From NCBI GenBank assembly GCA_003134655.1, contig PLBY01000081.1:1-64000 (forward strand): a DNA stretch of 64,000 nt. Direction: 5' to 3'. This document shows, piece after piece, positions 25,534-33,714 of this stretch. Each line of letters starts with the position of its first letter. Position 1 is the first letter of the stretch. The position numbers were made by a program, and so were the translations under genes. Below the pieces are notes generated by a model. It was not told the DNA's origin. It saw only the letters and a program-made list of their open reading frames with translations, and did no database searches. The stretch is from Acidobacteriaceae bacterium (GTDB lineage Bacteria > Acidobacteriota > Terriglobia > Terriglobales > Acidobacteriaceae).

Positions 25534-25797
25534 TCAAAAGTGATACAGCCAGATCGGGATCAATCTCGGAAAAACACAGGCTCCGACAACCAAGGCGGCC
25601 AGCAACGCCCAGTCAAACCACGGTACCGACGATAGCGCCGCCGGCGAGAACAACACGGCAAGCCAATGGCGGTCGGTGTCACCCGCGTCAAGACGGCGGA
25701 GCATCTGTGGCCAAAGGTCTCGATCCAACTCACGGTTCATGGGCGTTAACGACTGCTTCACTAGATCAGCCGGACTCTTCTGCTCTTTTTCACTCAT
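25534..25797 (-). CDS. Small one-helix membrane protein, possible anti-sigma partner
   Basis: This encodes 87 residues. An acidic/basic N-terminal ~50 residues (including NRELDRDLWPQMLRRLD) is followed by a single membrane helix (DWALLAALVVGACVFPRLIP) near the C-terminus. The start overlaps the end of the sigma gene by 8 nt, a typical translational-coupling arrangement for sigma/anti-sigma pairs. There is no zinc anti-sigma motif. The role as anti-sigma factor is inferred from position and topology only. Confidence 0.6.
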   Translation of the reverse strand: MSEKEQKSPADLVKQSLTPMNRELDRDLWPQMLRRLDAGDTDRHWLAVLFSPAALSSVPWFDWALLAALVVGACVFPRLIPIWLYHF

Positions 25798-26350
25798 GGG
25801 TTGTGTCCAAGTTTCCTAATTTCCTGCGTAACATGCGAACCGCACGAAACAGCCGTGATTTGACCGCGGCTGTCGAAATGTTGAGCGCCTCAGCAATTTC
25901 GCTATGCGGACATTCTTCGATTAGCGCCAACGCCGCGACCACACGCAGCTTGGGAGGCAATTGCTGGAAGGCAAGTTGGGTGCGCTCACGGACCTCCCGT
26001 TGGATCGCCGGATTCACCGTGCTCAGATCTTGTGCGGCTTCGTGAGTCAAACTTCCGGTCAGGCGCCCTTCCCTGGACCGTGCGGTTTTCAAATAGTCGA
26101 TGGCTACGTTGGTGGCGATTCTTCGAGCCCAAGCTCCGAAACTACGCTCCGGGTCGAAGCGAGCATGCCCACGATAAATCCGCCAGAACGCCTCGACTGT
26201 GAGATCCTCAGCTGCGCCCGGATCTCGGATGATGCGGACGATCCAGGCAAAGACCTCTCCCTGGAACTGCCTAAATAACGTCTCGAAGGCTTCGAGTTCT
26301 CCTGCGGCGAACTGCGCCAACACCTGCGGATGCTCATCTAACAATTCCAT
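25790..26350 (-). CDS. ECF-type RNA polymerase sigma factor
   Basis: This encodes 186 residues. Region 2 is recognisable (AFETLFRQFQGEVFAWIVRI ... AEDLTVEAFWRIYRG, then FGAWARRIATNVAIDYLK), and region 4 ends with a helix-turn-helix (EECPHSEIAEALNISTAAVK, then SRLFRAVRMLRRKL). Regions 1.2 and 3 are absent, as usual in group IV sigma factors. It heads an operon with a small membrane protein. A Shine-Dalgarno (GGAAGGA) precedes the ATG, and TATATA lies just upstream. The stimulus is unknown. Confidence 0.92.
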   Translation of the reverse strand: MELLDEHPQVLAQFAAGELEAFETLFRQFQGEVFAWIVRIIRDPGAAEDLTVEAFWRIYRGHARFDPERSFGAWARRIATNVAIDYLKTARSREGRLTGSLTHEAAQDLSTVNPAIQREVRERTQLAFQQLPPKLRVVAALALIEECPHSEIAEALNISTAAVKSRLFRAVRMLRRKLGNLDTTHE

Positions 26351-26458
26351 GTCCTTCCCTATATACGCTTACTGGGGGGCAGCAGCGGTCGTTTCATATT
26401 TTTCCTCGTGCGCGCCGCTGGCGAACGCTACCGAACCCCTGCGCCCGGGCGAGGCGTT

Positions 26459-26464
26459 TACAAT
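26459..26464 (+). promoter_or_regulatory. -10-like box before the IscU-like gene
   Basis: TACAAT ends 9 nt before the ATG at 26474. No Shine-Dalgarno lies between, so the transcript may be leaderless or nearly so. Confidence 0.4.
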
Positions 26465-26473
26465 CGGAACAAT

Positions 26474-26833
26474 ATGTACTCCGCACAACTGCTCGATCAC
26501 TTCCAGAACCCACGGAACGCGGGCGATGTGGCGGACGCTGACGCCATCGCGGAGATCGAAAACCCAGCGTGCGGAGACGTGCTTCGGTTCAGCTTGAAAA
26601 TGAAGTCCGGACGCATCGCGGAGATTCGATTCAAGGCCAAAGGATGTGTGCCTTCGATGGCATGCGCGTCGGCTTTGACGGAACTGGTGGCGGGGCAGAC
26701 TCTGGACGAAACTCGATCCCTACGCCGCGAAACGTTGATCGCTGCGGTGGGGGGCCTGCCGCAGGCTTCGACCCACGCCGCACAACTGGCTTTGGACGCG
26801 CTTGCGGCAGCGCTGCGCCAGGTCAAACCCTAG
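26474..26833 (+). CDS. IscU/NifU-like scaffold protein lacking the third cysteine
   Basis: This encodes 119 residues. The opening YSAQLLDHFQNPRNAG and ENPACGD (Cys33, Asp35) are characteristic of IscU/NifU N-terminal domains, which assemble iron-sulfur clusters. A second Cys (58) is in KGCVPSMACAS, with an extra Cys64. The usual third ligand in LPxxKxHCS is missing: here the segment reads LPQASTHAAQ, so His101 is kept and Cys becomes Ala102. It may use a different cluster mode or have another role. It stands apart from any isc/suf gene. The next gene begins 8 nt later. Confidence 0.82.
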   Translation: MYSAQLLDHFQNPRNAGDVADADAIAEIENPACGDVLRFSLKMKSGRIAEIRFKAKGCVPSMACASALTELVAGQTLDETRSLRRETLIAAVGGLPQASTHAAQLALDALAAALRQVKP

Positions 26834-26841
26834 AACCGACC

Positions 26842-27669
26842 ATGCCTGGATCACACCATCCCCGCCGCATCGCGTGCCTGCAGCCGAGCGCAACGGTCAT
26901 TCTCGATGCTATTGGCGAACTGAGGCGAGTAGTGGCTTGCACGCGATATTGCGCTGACGTAGTCCCAGAGGTCGCCGACGGTTCGCGATTGATTCTTGCC
27001 GACTCGTGGACTGCCGACACAGAACAGATCGTGGCCGCGCAGCCCGATCTCGTGATTGCGGCTGTTCCTTATCAGGAGAAGGCGGTCAGCGAAATCCTGA
27101 AAGCGGGTGCGCGGTTTCTCGGCCTGGCTCCGAAGACCCTGGAGGATGTCTACACCGACATCGCAACGATCGCCGGCACGGTGGGCGCGACGGATCGGGG
27201 AGAAGCAGTCATCGCGGCCATGCAGCGCCGGATTGACGAAGTTCGCACCCGAACCGCTACAACCGCTCGATCAAGAGTGTGGTGTGAAGAGTGGGGCAAG
27301 CCGGTCATCGCTTCACAGCCGTGGGTCGCGGAGCTGGTCGAGGCCGCTGGAGGCGAGTTCCTCGGCACTCCGGGCCGGCAGGTTTCCGCTGAGGAGATAC
27401 TAAGGCTCGATCCGCAAGTAATCATCGCTGCATGGTGTGGAGCGGGAGATCGAGTTCCTCTGGAGAAAATCGTTACGGACCGCGGCTGGCAGCAGACCTC
27501 GGCGGCGCATTCCGGCCGCGTGTTCTGCATTCAGGACGAATTCCTTAACACTCCCGCACCTACACTGCTGCAGGGTTTGGAGGCGCTGGCCTTCGCGATC
27601 CATCCCGAGTTGTTCCCGGACACCAAAGGAATCCGGCACGATTACCGGGGTTCACGGTTACCGATCTGA
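26842..27669 (+). CDS. Cobalamin/ferric-siderophore-type periplasmic-binding-fold protein without signal peptide
   Basis: This encodes 275 residues. The pattern is that of BtuF/FhuD-like binding proteins: RIACLQPSATVILDAIGE at the N-terminus, then DLVIAAVPYQEKAVSEI, a long linking helix, and a second lobe with EILRLDPQVIIAAWCG. No signal peptide is visible (MPGSHHPRRIACL), and there is no BtuC/D partner, so the protein may be cytoplasmic and act in cofactor handling rather than uptake. The start follows an IscU-like gene by 8 nt. A longer upstream frame overlaps that gene and is not preferred. Confidence 0.75.
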   Translation: MPGSHHPRRIACLQPSATVILDAIGELRRVVACTRYCADVVPEVADGSRLILADSWTADTEQIVAAQPDLVIAAVPYQEKAVSEILKAGARFLGLAPKTLEDVYTDIATIAGTVGATDRGEAVIAAMQRRIDEVRTRTATTARSRVWCEEWGKPVIASQPWVAELVEAAGGEFLGTPGRQVSAEEILRLDPQVIIAAWCGAGDRVPLEKIVTDRGWQQTSAAHSGRVFCIQDEFLNTPAPTLLQGLEALAFAIHPELFPDTKGIRHDYRGSRLPI

Positions 27670-27687
27670 TAATTTCAGGCTGTGAGT

Positions 27688-27693
27688 TAAGAT
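27688..27693 (+). promoter_or_regulatory. -10-like box before the GAF-domain gene
   Basis: TAAGAT ends 7 nt before the ATG at 27701 and there is no Shine-Dalgarno. The geometry fits a leaderless mRNA. Confidence 0.4.
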
Positions 27694-27700
27694 TCCAAGT

Positions 27701-28186
27701 ATGCCCGTAGCCCGCAGAATCGAAGAAATCCGGCTTGAACTCAATGCGTTGGCTCAAGCCGCCTCGACGGCGCAGGAACTCATGCAGACGATGGCGAAAC
27801 TGCTGCACGAGCGGATGCTGAAATATAACTGGGTGGGCTTCTACATGCTGGAACCGGGTGCGCAGCCGCCCATGCTGGTGCTGGGCGCATTCGAGGGCGC
27901 CATGACACCGCACACTCGTATTCCGCTTAACCAGGGCATTTGCGGGGCGGCGGCATCGAGCGGGCAAACCGTGGTGGTCGATGATGTGAACAGTGATCCA
28001 CGCTACCTCGCGTGTTCGCTCGAGACCAAGTCGGAAATCGTCGTGCCGGTGTTTGTGCGTGGTAAAGTCGTGGGCGAGTTGGATATTGACAGCCACTTCG
28101 CTGCCGCGTTCACCCCCGAACATCAGGATCTTGTGCAGCACTGCGCTATGCTCATCGGAAAGAAACTGGAAGCCTCAGGACAATAA
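27701..28186 (+). CDS. GAF-domain protein related to free-methionine-(R)-sulfoxide reductase
   Basis: This encodes 161 residues, a single GAF domain. The motifs NWVGFYML, QGICGAAASSG and YLACSLETKSEIVVPV, then VGELDIDS, match fRMsr proteins. Two of the three reductase cysteines are conserved: Cys81 (E. coli Cys94) and Cys105 (catalytic Cys118). The third, Cys84 in E. coli, which forms the disulfide with Cys118, is replaced in the segment AMTPHTRI. Activity may therefore be altered. The gene is followed by a thioredoxin-like gene and a Nudix gene on the same strand, a grouping that fits repair of oxidised metabolites. Confidence 0.8.
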   Translation: MPVARRIEEIRLELNALAQAASTAQELMQTMAKLLHERMLKYNWVGFYMLEPGAQPPMLVLGAFEGAMTPHTRIPLNQGICGAAASSGQTVVVDDVNSDPRYLACSLETKSEIVVPVFVRGKVVGELDIDSHFAAAFTPEHQDLVQHCAMLIGKKLEASGQ

Positions 28187-28209
28187 AAGACATTTATGAG
28201 AGCACGCGA

Positions 28210-29262
28210 ATGAGAGTCGAGAAGGGCAAAGTGCGCGCGCCGGAGATCGGGCGGGTCTGGCTGAATTCGACGCCGCTGAGCTTCCGGCAGCTGCGCGGGC
28301 GCGTCGTGCTCGTCGACTTCTGGGATTACACCTGCGTCAATTGCATTCGCACTCTGCCTTATGTCCAGGCCTGGCACGAACGCTACCAGGACAAGGGCTT
28401 GACCGTGATCGGAGTGCACACACCGGAGTTTACTTTCGCGCAGTACGAGTCGAATGTGGAACGAGGTATCCGGGAGTTCGGGCTCACCTATCCCATTGTC
28501 ATCGACAGCAATCGCGAAATCTGGAAGGCGTTTGCGAATCGCTACTGGCCGACCAAGTATCTACTGGACAAAGATGGCTACCTGCGCTTCGGCCATTTCG
28601 GGGAAGGCGGATACGGAGAGTGCGAGCAAGTGATTCAGGAGCTGCTGCGGGAGATTGATCCCAACGTTTCTCTGCCCGCGCTGATGGAGCCAGTGCGCGA
28701 AGAGGATCACGTGGGCGCAGTCTGTTATCGCGCGTCGGGTGAACTCTATTTGGGAAACCGGCGTGGGCGCATTGGCAACGACGGTGGCCTTAAGGAAGAT
28801 CAGATCGCCGACTATGATTTCGTGGGGACAGTGGAAGAGAACTTTTTCTACGCGACCGGGCGGTGGGCTTCAACCGCCGAATACTTCGAGGCAGTGGAAG
28901 CAGGGCCACATACTTTGCGATTAAAATACGACGCGTCCGCCGTAAACTTGGTCATGGCTTCTCCGCACGCGCCGACTGCTGAGGTAATCGTCCTGCAGGA
29001 CGGCAAGCCGCTGACCCGGAAGCAGGCGACACGAGATATTCGGTTCCGGCCGGGTGTCAGCGTGGAGGAAAGCTACATCGTCGTTGACTCGGCTCGCATG
29101 TATTCGCTGGTCGACAACCACGAGTTCGGCGAGCACGAACTGGAACTGCGATGTTCCCCGGGCTTTGCGGCCTTCGCCCTTACCTTCACCAGTTGCGTCG
29201 ATCCGGTGGCCAGCGCGCTGCAAGCCTTCAGCGTGCCCGAGCCTGATGGGTCTAACCCATGA
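28210..29262 (+). CDS. Thioredoxin-like redoxin with DipZ-like C-terminal domain
   Basis: This encodes 350 residues. The N-terminal ~140 residues are a TlpA/redoxin-type thioredoxin fold with redox motif YTCVNCIRTLP (Cys42/Cys45), lacking a signal peptide. The C-terminal ~200 residues (170-345), with LYLGNRRG and FYATGRWASTAEYFEA, match the beta-sandwich attached to DipZ/CcdA-like thioredoxins. In DipZ, this part is fused to a membrane CcdA domain that is missing here. The product may reduce cytoplasmic or peripheral disulfides. Its last 4 nt overlap the next gene (ATGA). Confidence 0.85.
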   Translation: MRVEKGKVRAPEIGRVWLNSTPLSFRQLRGRVVLVDFWDYTCVNCIRTLPYVQAWHERYQDKGLTVIGVHTPEFTFAQYESNVERGIREFGLTYPIVIDSNREIWKAFANRYWPTKYLLDKDGYLRFGHFGEGGYGECEQVIQELLREIDPNVSLPALMEPVREEDHVGAVCYRASGELYLGNRRGRIGNDGGLKEDQIADYDFVGTVEENFFYATGRWASTAEYFEAVEAGPHTLRLKYDASAVNLVMASPHAPTAEVIVLQDGKPLTRKQATRDIRFRPGVSVEESYIVVDSARMYSLVDNHEFGEHELELRCSPGFAAFALTFTSCVDPVASALQAFSVPEPDGSNP

Positions 29263-29651
29263 AGCGCGTGGTCGCAGGCCTCATCGTAAAAGACGGCAAG
29301 CTGCTGGTCTGCCAGCGGACGCGCCATCAGACCATGCCGCTGAAATGGGAGTTCCCCGGGGGAAAGATCGAGGAGGGCGAACAGCCTCGCGACGCCCTGC
29401 GCCGGGAACTGGAAGAAGAACTCGGAATCCTGGCGACCATTGGAGACGAGGTTCGGCGGATCCGGCACGAATATCCGAACGGAGGGATGGTGGAACTCCG
29501 CTTCTTCATTGTGCGCGATTATCAGAGGGAACTCGAGAACCGCATCTTTCGCGACATGCAGTGGGCTGAGCCCAAGGACTTACCGAAGTACGATTTTCTG
29601 GAAGCGGACCTGACGCTAGTCAACGAACTCGCCGCCGGCAAACTGCTGTGA
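29259..29651 (+). CDS. Nudix hydrolase, MutT-like nucleotide pyrophosphohydrolase
   Basis: This encodes 130 residues, the size of MutT. The Nudix box GGKIEEGEQPRDALRRELEE is complete, with the metal-binding REXXEE. The following region (RHEYPNGGMVELRFFIV) and the short C-terminal helix match MutT/CTP pyrophosphohydrolases that remove oxidised nucleotides (8-oxo-dGTP). Its start overlaps the preceding thioredoxin-like gene by 4 nt, so the two are translationally coupled. Confidence 0.9.
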   Translation: MKRVVAGLIVKDGKLLVCQRTRHQTMPLKWEFPGGKIEEGEQPRDALRRELEEELGILATIGDEVRRIRHEYPNGGMVELRFFIVRDYQRELENRIFRDMQWAEPKDLPKYDFLEADLTLVNELAAGKLL

Positions 29652-29655
29652 CCGT

Positions 29656-30915
29656 CTACCCTTTAAGTGAAGCGAATGCCCACACCACGGAAAGTCCGAT
29701 GACCAGAACCGTCGTCGCCCATGCCACGACATTGAACAGTCGAGTGTTGACATACTCTCCCATCAATTCCTTCTTGTTGATGAGCAGAAGCATGAAAACC
29801 AGGACAAAGGGGAGCACGACTCCGTTCAACACCTGGGACCACACGGCGATTTTGATCAGCCGCTGTTCCGGAATCAAAATCTCAAGCGCACCCCCCGCCA
29901 CGATCAAGAGCGTATAGAGCCAATAAAACGCGGGTGCCTCGTTGAACTTCATCCCGACACCCGATTCAAATCCGAGTCCCTCGCACACCGTATACGCGGT
30001 AGAAAGTGGCAGAATCGACGCTGCGAACAGCGATGCATTAAACAATCCGACGGCAAACAGGATGTAGGTGTAGTCCCCGGCCAAGGGACGAAGTGCTTGC
30101 GCCGCATCCGCCGCGGTTTTGATGTCGCGGTACCCGTGGACCCAGAGCGTGGCGGCGCAGGCGACAATAATGAACCAAGCCACAATGTCCGTAAAAACGC
30201 ATCCTGTGACCACGTCAAGGCGCGACGCTTTGTAGCCCCTCTTGGTCACTCCCTTTTCGACGATCGAGGATTGCAGATAGAACTGCATCCAGGGCGCGAT
30301 GGTCGTGCCGACCAGCCCGATGACCATAAACAAGTACGCCTGATCGCGAAACGCACTGGGCGCAGGAGGTTTGAAGGTTGCGATGGTCGCATCTTTCCAC
30401 AAGGGATGAGCGAAGACTCCGGCGAAAATGTAGGTCACGTAGAAAAACGAGGCCGCCAGAAAGACTTTCTCTACGCTCTTGTACTGCCCTTTAACAACGA
30501 TCAGCCAGACAATCACGGCGCATACCGGCACAGTGACAAATCTCGACAAGCCAAAAAGACCCAGGCTGCTGGCGATGCCGATGAATTCCGTCACCACGTT
30601 GCCAAAATTGATGATCAGAATACCGATCATCATGAAGAAGGTGATGCGGAGGCCGAATTCTTCACGGATCAGGTCGCTCAGTCCCTTGCCGGTGACGGCA
30701 CCCATGCGGGCGCTCATCTCCTGAACCACGATCAGGGCGAGCGTGATCGGGATCATGGTCCACAGGAGAAGATGTCCGAATTGTGCCCCGGCCTGCGAGT
30801 AAGTGAAGATGCCACCAGCGTCGTTATCGACGTTGGCGGTAATGAAACCCGGTCCGACGACGGCGAGGAACAACAGGATCCGGGTTTTCGAGCGTCTGAG
30901 GAACTTCATGCGCAC
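29656..30915 (-). CDS. Nramp-related divalent metal transporter (probable Mg/Mn branch)
   Basis: This encodes 419 residues with about 11 membrane segments. The Nramp fold is evident, but the metal-site motif in helix 1 reads NVDNDAGG instead of DPGN, and helix 6 reads GTTIAPWMQFYLQSS where Mn/Fe Nramps have MPHN. Replacement of the coordinating Met by Ala is the mark of Nramp-related magnesium transporters (NRMTs), which handle hydrated Mg2+. The upstream gene (31062-32318), on the same strand 146 bp away, encodes PRC, MgtE-N and CBS domains, which fits magnesium-responsive gating. Transport of Mn2+ remains possible. Confidence 0.88.
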   Translation of the reverse strand: MRMKFLRRSKTRILLFLAVVGPGFITANVDNDAGGIFTYSQAGAQFGHLLLWTMIPITLALIVVQEMSARMGAVTGKGLSDLIREEFGLRITFFMMIGILIINFGNVVTEFIGIASSLGLFGLSRFVTVPVCAVIVWLIVVKGQYKSVEKVFLAASFFYVTYIFAGVFAHPLWKDATIATFKPPAPSAFRDQAYLFMVIGLVGTTIAPWMQFYLQSSIVEKGVTKRGYKASRLDVVTGCVFTDIVAWFIIVACAATLWVHGYRDIKTAADAAQALRPLAGDYTYILFAVGLFNASLFAASILPLSTAYTVCEGLGFESGVGMKFNEAPAFYWLYTLLIVAGGALEILIPEQRLIKIAVWSQVLNGVVLPFVLVFMLLLINKKELMGEYVNTRLFNVVAWATTVLVIGLSVVWAFASLKG

Positions 30916-31061
30916 TTGTCGCTGACATATGGTTGAAGCAGACTCGGGCTACGAACGACGCCACAGGATAAACGCACGCAGCGAATCTAACCAAACGAAA
31001 AGTGCAGCTCAGAGGGAATAAAGGATGGCAGAGTTGGTGCGGGTTGTGGGCAGGCTGCTTC

Positions 31062-32318
31062 CTACAGCTTCGCCCGGAGCATGCTGATTACATCGTCTGA
31101 GGTGATGACACCGGTTAGCTTGCTGTGCTCGTCCACGACGGGAAGCGTCTGGAGGTTGTATTTATCGAACAACTCCGCCACTTCATTTTCCTCGACGCCC
31201 TCGTGAGCGAGGACGAGCGGCTCCTGCGTCAGCGACAACATGGGAGTCGAGGTTGGCGCGAGAACCAGTCTTGCCAGCGGGACCGCCCCGACGAGGGTTC
31301 CGTGAGAGTCGACCAGGTAGATCGTGCTGACCGCCTCGACTCCACCCTCGAATTCGCGCAGCGAATCGATGGCATTCTGCACGGTTGCCTGAACCGGCAG
31401 CGCAAGGAACTCGGTGGTCATGCGGCCAGCAGCCGTCTCTTCGTGATGCTCCAGCAGTTCGACGACATCCTGCTGCGCTTCCGGTTCCATCTGGACCAGA
31501 ATCTGCTCGCTGCGCTCTTCGGGCAGATCGCCCAGCAGGTCGGCAGCCGCGTCGGGATCCATCTCCTCGACGATGTCGGCGGCCCTGCCCGAATCCAGGG
31601 ACTCCACGATCGCTTTCTGAACCTTCGGCTCGACCTCTTCCAGAGCTTCGGCTGCCACTCCTTCATCCAGCGTCTGGAAGACGGCCTGCCGTTCATCGGG
31701 AGCCAGATCTTCCACGATGTCAGCGATGTCAGCAGGATGCAGCTTAGCGAGGCCGTCATACGAGATCTTCAGCTTCACCCGCCGAGCCGGATCAGTCTCG
31801 ATAACATCGATGAAATTCCACGGAATGCTGCGGGGAGGAATTCTGGCGAGCAGCGCTTGCAACGCAGTCTTGGGCGCCACTCCACGGAGCAGGCGCCGAA
31901 CCGCACCGCGCGCTCCGACATCGACCGAGTGGACGCGCAGTACGGGATGCGTCCGCTCCGCATTCTTGTCCTTGGGGGCATCGACCTGCAGATCGACGTC
32001 ATTCACGCGGACTACTTTGCGCCCGTTGATGTCGATCACCTGCTGGTCGAGCAAGTCTCGTTCCAGCAGAAACAGTCCTTCCGTTCCGCTCACTGCTGGC
32101 CATTCTGCCGACGCAGTGTTCGTCCGAATGCCGCCGTTAATGGCCGAGACTGAGGCAAAAGGCAGAATGCGGTTCCCTGACTTGGTTTTTACGATGAGCG
32201 ACGAGATGCGAGAACGGTCCTCTTGCGGAGCCAGCGTCACTTCGCGCACCCGTCCGGACGCGCCAGACGGGTCATACACCGTGGCGCCCAGCAGTTCGCT
32301 CAGGGCAAGAGTCAACAT
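31062..32318 (-). CDS. PRC-barrel / MgtE N-terminal / CBS regulatory protein
   Basis: This encodes 418 residues with no membrane segment. Two PRC-barrel domains come first (LSELLGATVYDPSG at ~8-20, and around 90-110). Next is the helical MgtE N-domain (~190-300) with repeated HPADIADIVEDLAPDER, AADIVEEMDPDAAADLL-type repeats. A CBS pair follows (~300-418; MTTEFLALPVQATV, LVGAVPLARLV, LTGVITSDDVI). This is the cytosolic Mg2+ sensor part of MgtE without its channel. It is co-oriented with the Nramp-related transporter downstream and most likely controls it, an inference from domains and adjacency. Confidence 0.88.
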   Translation of the reverse strand: MLTLALSELLGATVYDPSGASGRVREVTLAPQEDRSRISSLIVKTKSGNRILPFASVSAINGGIRTNTASAEWPAVSGTEGLFLLERDLLDQQVIDINGRKVVRVNDVDLQVDAPKDKNAERTHPVLRVHSVDVGARGAVRRLLRGVAPKTALQALLARIPPRSIPWNFIDVIETDPARRVKLKISYDGLAKLHPADIADIVEDLAPDERQAVFQTLDEGVAAEALEEVEPKVQKAIVESLDSGRAADIVEEMDPDAAADLLGDLPEERSEQILVQMEPEAQQDVVELLEHHEETAAGRMTTEFLALPVQATVQNAIDSLREFEGGVEAVSTIYLVDSHGTLVGAVPLARLVLAPTSTPMLSLTQEPLVLAHEGVEENEVAELFDKYNLQTLPVVDEHSKLTGVITSDDVISMLRAKL

Positions 32319-32444
32319 CCCGCTAGAGAATAACCAACTCGCACACGATTCGGAACGAAAATCGAACAGGAGACCTCGGACTTCGGCCCTTGGACGTCAG
32401 CACCCGGACCCGGCATCCAGCAGGAGGTGCGGGGCCGACGCCCG

Positions 32445-32450
32445 TATAAT
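32445..32450 (+). promoter_or_regulatory. TATAAT box just before the first FtsX-type permease
   Basis: A perfect TATAAT ends 11 nt before the GTG at 32462, with no Shine-Dalgarno between them. The transcript would have a leader of only a few nt. Confidence 0.45.
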
Positions 32451-32461
32451 GGTTACGCCAC

Positions 32462-33712
32462 GTGCGCCTCATCATCGACATCATCGGGCAGACCTTCCGG
32501 GCCCTCTGGGCCCATAAACTGCGCTCGTTTCTCACCATGTTCGGCATCGCCTGGGGCGTGGGTTCCCTGCTGCTGCTGGTCGGTCTGGGTGAAGGGTTCC
32601 GAGCTGGTAACCGTAAGCAGTTTGATTCGATCGGCGAAAACGTGATGTTCATCTGGTCGGGCCGCGCTCCGGTGATGCAAGGAAGTTTTACCGCCCTGCG
32701 CCAGTACTATCTCGATTATCGTGACTACGAAGGAATTCTTCGCGAATGCCCCAGTGTGGGTGCCGCCGCTCCGGTCATCCGGCGCAGTGACATCCGGGCC
32801 GTGAGCGACTTCTACCAGGCCAGCGGAAACATCTTGGGGGTTCCTCCCATGTTCAATCAGATCCGCTACCTGCCGCTGAATGAAGGACGCTGGCTGAACG
32901 AGTTGGACGATCTACAGAGACGTCCAGTGATTGTTCTTGGGGATGAAGCTCGCCGCACCCTGTTTATGGGACGCCCTTCGGTTGGCGCCACCATTCTTCT
33001 GAACGGAATTCGCTTTGAAGTCATCGGCACACTCAAGCGGATCGGCCATGGGGACAACAATACGCAGAATCTCCAGAGCTTTGTTCCCTTTCATGCCATG
33101 CAGGACTACTTCCGGCCTCTAAATGCAGGGATCAGTACGAATGTGATCTCTTTCATTAACTACCAGCCCCGTTCGCGGGCCCTGCACAACACGGCGCAAC
33201 AAGAAGTTCACAAGATCATCGCCCGCAACCATGGCTTTGACCCCAACAATCCCGACTCTTTCGACGAGTGGGACACCATCAAGACCGTCGATCAGATCGG
33301 CAAAATCTTCGATGCCATGAACATGTTCCTGGGAAGTGTGGGACTGGTCACACTCGCGCTGGGAGCGATCGGCATCATTAACATCATGCTGGTAGCGGTC
33401 GCTGATCGCACCCGCGAAATCGGACTGCGCAAAGCCGTCGGCGCCACCAATGCCAGCATCATGTTCCAGTTTTTCGTGGAAGGTGCGTTCTTGACCATGC
33501 TGAGTGGGGGCATCGGCATCGGCGGTGCTGCCGGGTTGATGGCACTGCTGTCCAAGTTTGATCTCGGGGACGGGTTCGACCCACCCAAATTAGTGGCCTC
33601 AACGGCGGCATTGGCGGTGATTTCACTTGGGGTGGCGGGCGTAGCCGCTGGACTTTATCCTGCCCGGCGCGCTGCCCTGCTCGAACCCGTGGAGGCCCTC
33701 CGCAAGGAATAA
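32462..33712 (+). CDS. MacB/FtsX-type ABC transporter permease 1
   Basis: This encodes 416 residues from a GTG start. The first membrane helix follows a short basic N-terminus (KLRSFLTMFGIAWGVGSLLLL), then a ~250-residue periplasmic MacB_PCD-like domain, and three C-terminal helices with ADRTREIGLRKAVGATNASI and GLYPARRAALLEPVEALR motifs. This is the topology of LolC/MacB-type mechanotransmission permeases. No ATPase gene is adjacent. The gene is followed within 2 nt by a homologous permease; such orphan FtsX permease pairs are common in Acidobacteriota. Confidence 0.88.
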   Translation: MRLIIDIIGQTFRALWAHKLRSFLTMFGIAWGVGSLLLLVGLGEGFRAGNRKQFDSIGENVMFIWSGRAPVMQGSFTALRQYYLDYRDYEGILRECPSVGAAAPVIRRSDIRAVSDFYQASGNILGVPPMFNQIRYLPLNEGRWLNELDDLQRRPVIVLGDEARRTLFMGRPSVGATILLNGIRFEVIGTLKRIGHGDNNTQNLQSFVPFHAMQDYFRPLNAGISTNVISFINYQPRSRALHNTAQQEVHKIIARNHGFDPNNPDSFDEWDTIKTVDQIGKIFDAMNMFLGSVGLVTLALGAIGIINIMLVAVADRTREIGLRKAVGATNASIMFQFFVEGAFLTMLSGGIGIGGAAGLMALLSKFDLGDGFDPPKLVASTAALAVISLGVAGVAAGLYPARRAALLEPVEALRKE

Positions 33713-33714
33713 GC

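Noticed and set aside
25534..25797. Zinc-binding anti-sigma factor
   Set aside because: The His-x3-Cys-x2-Cys motif is absent; only position and a single helix support an anti-sigma role.
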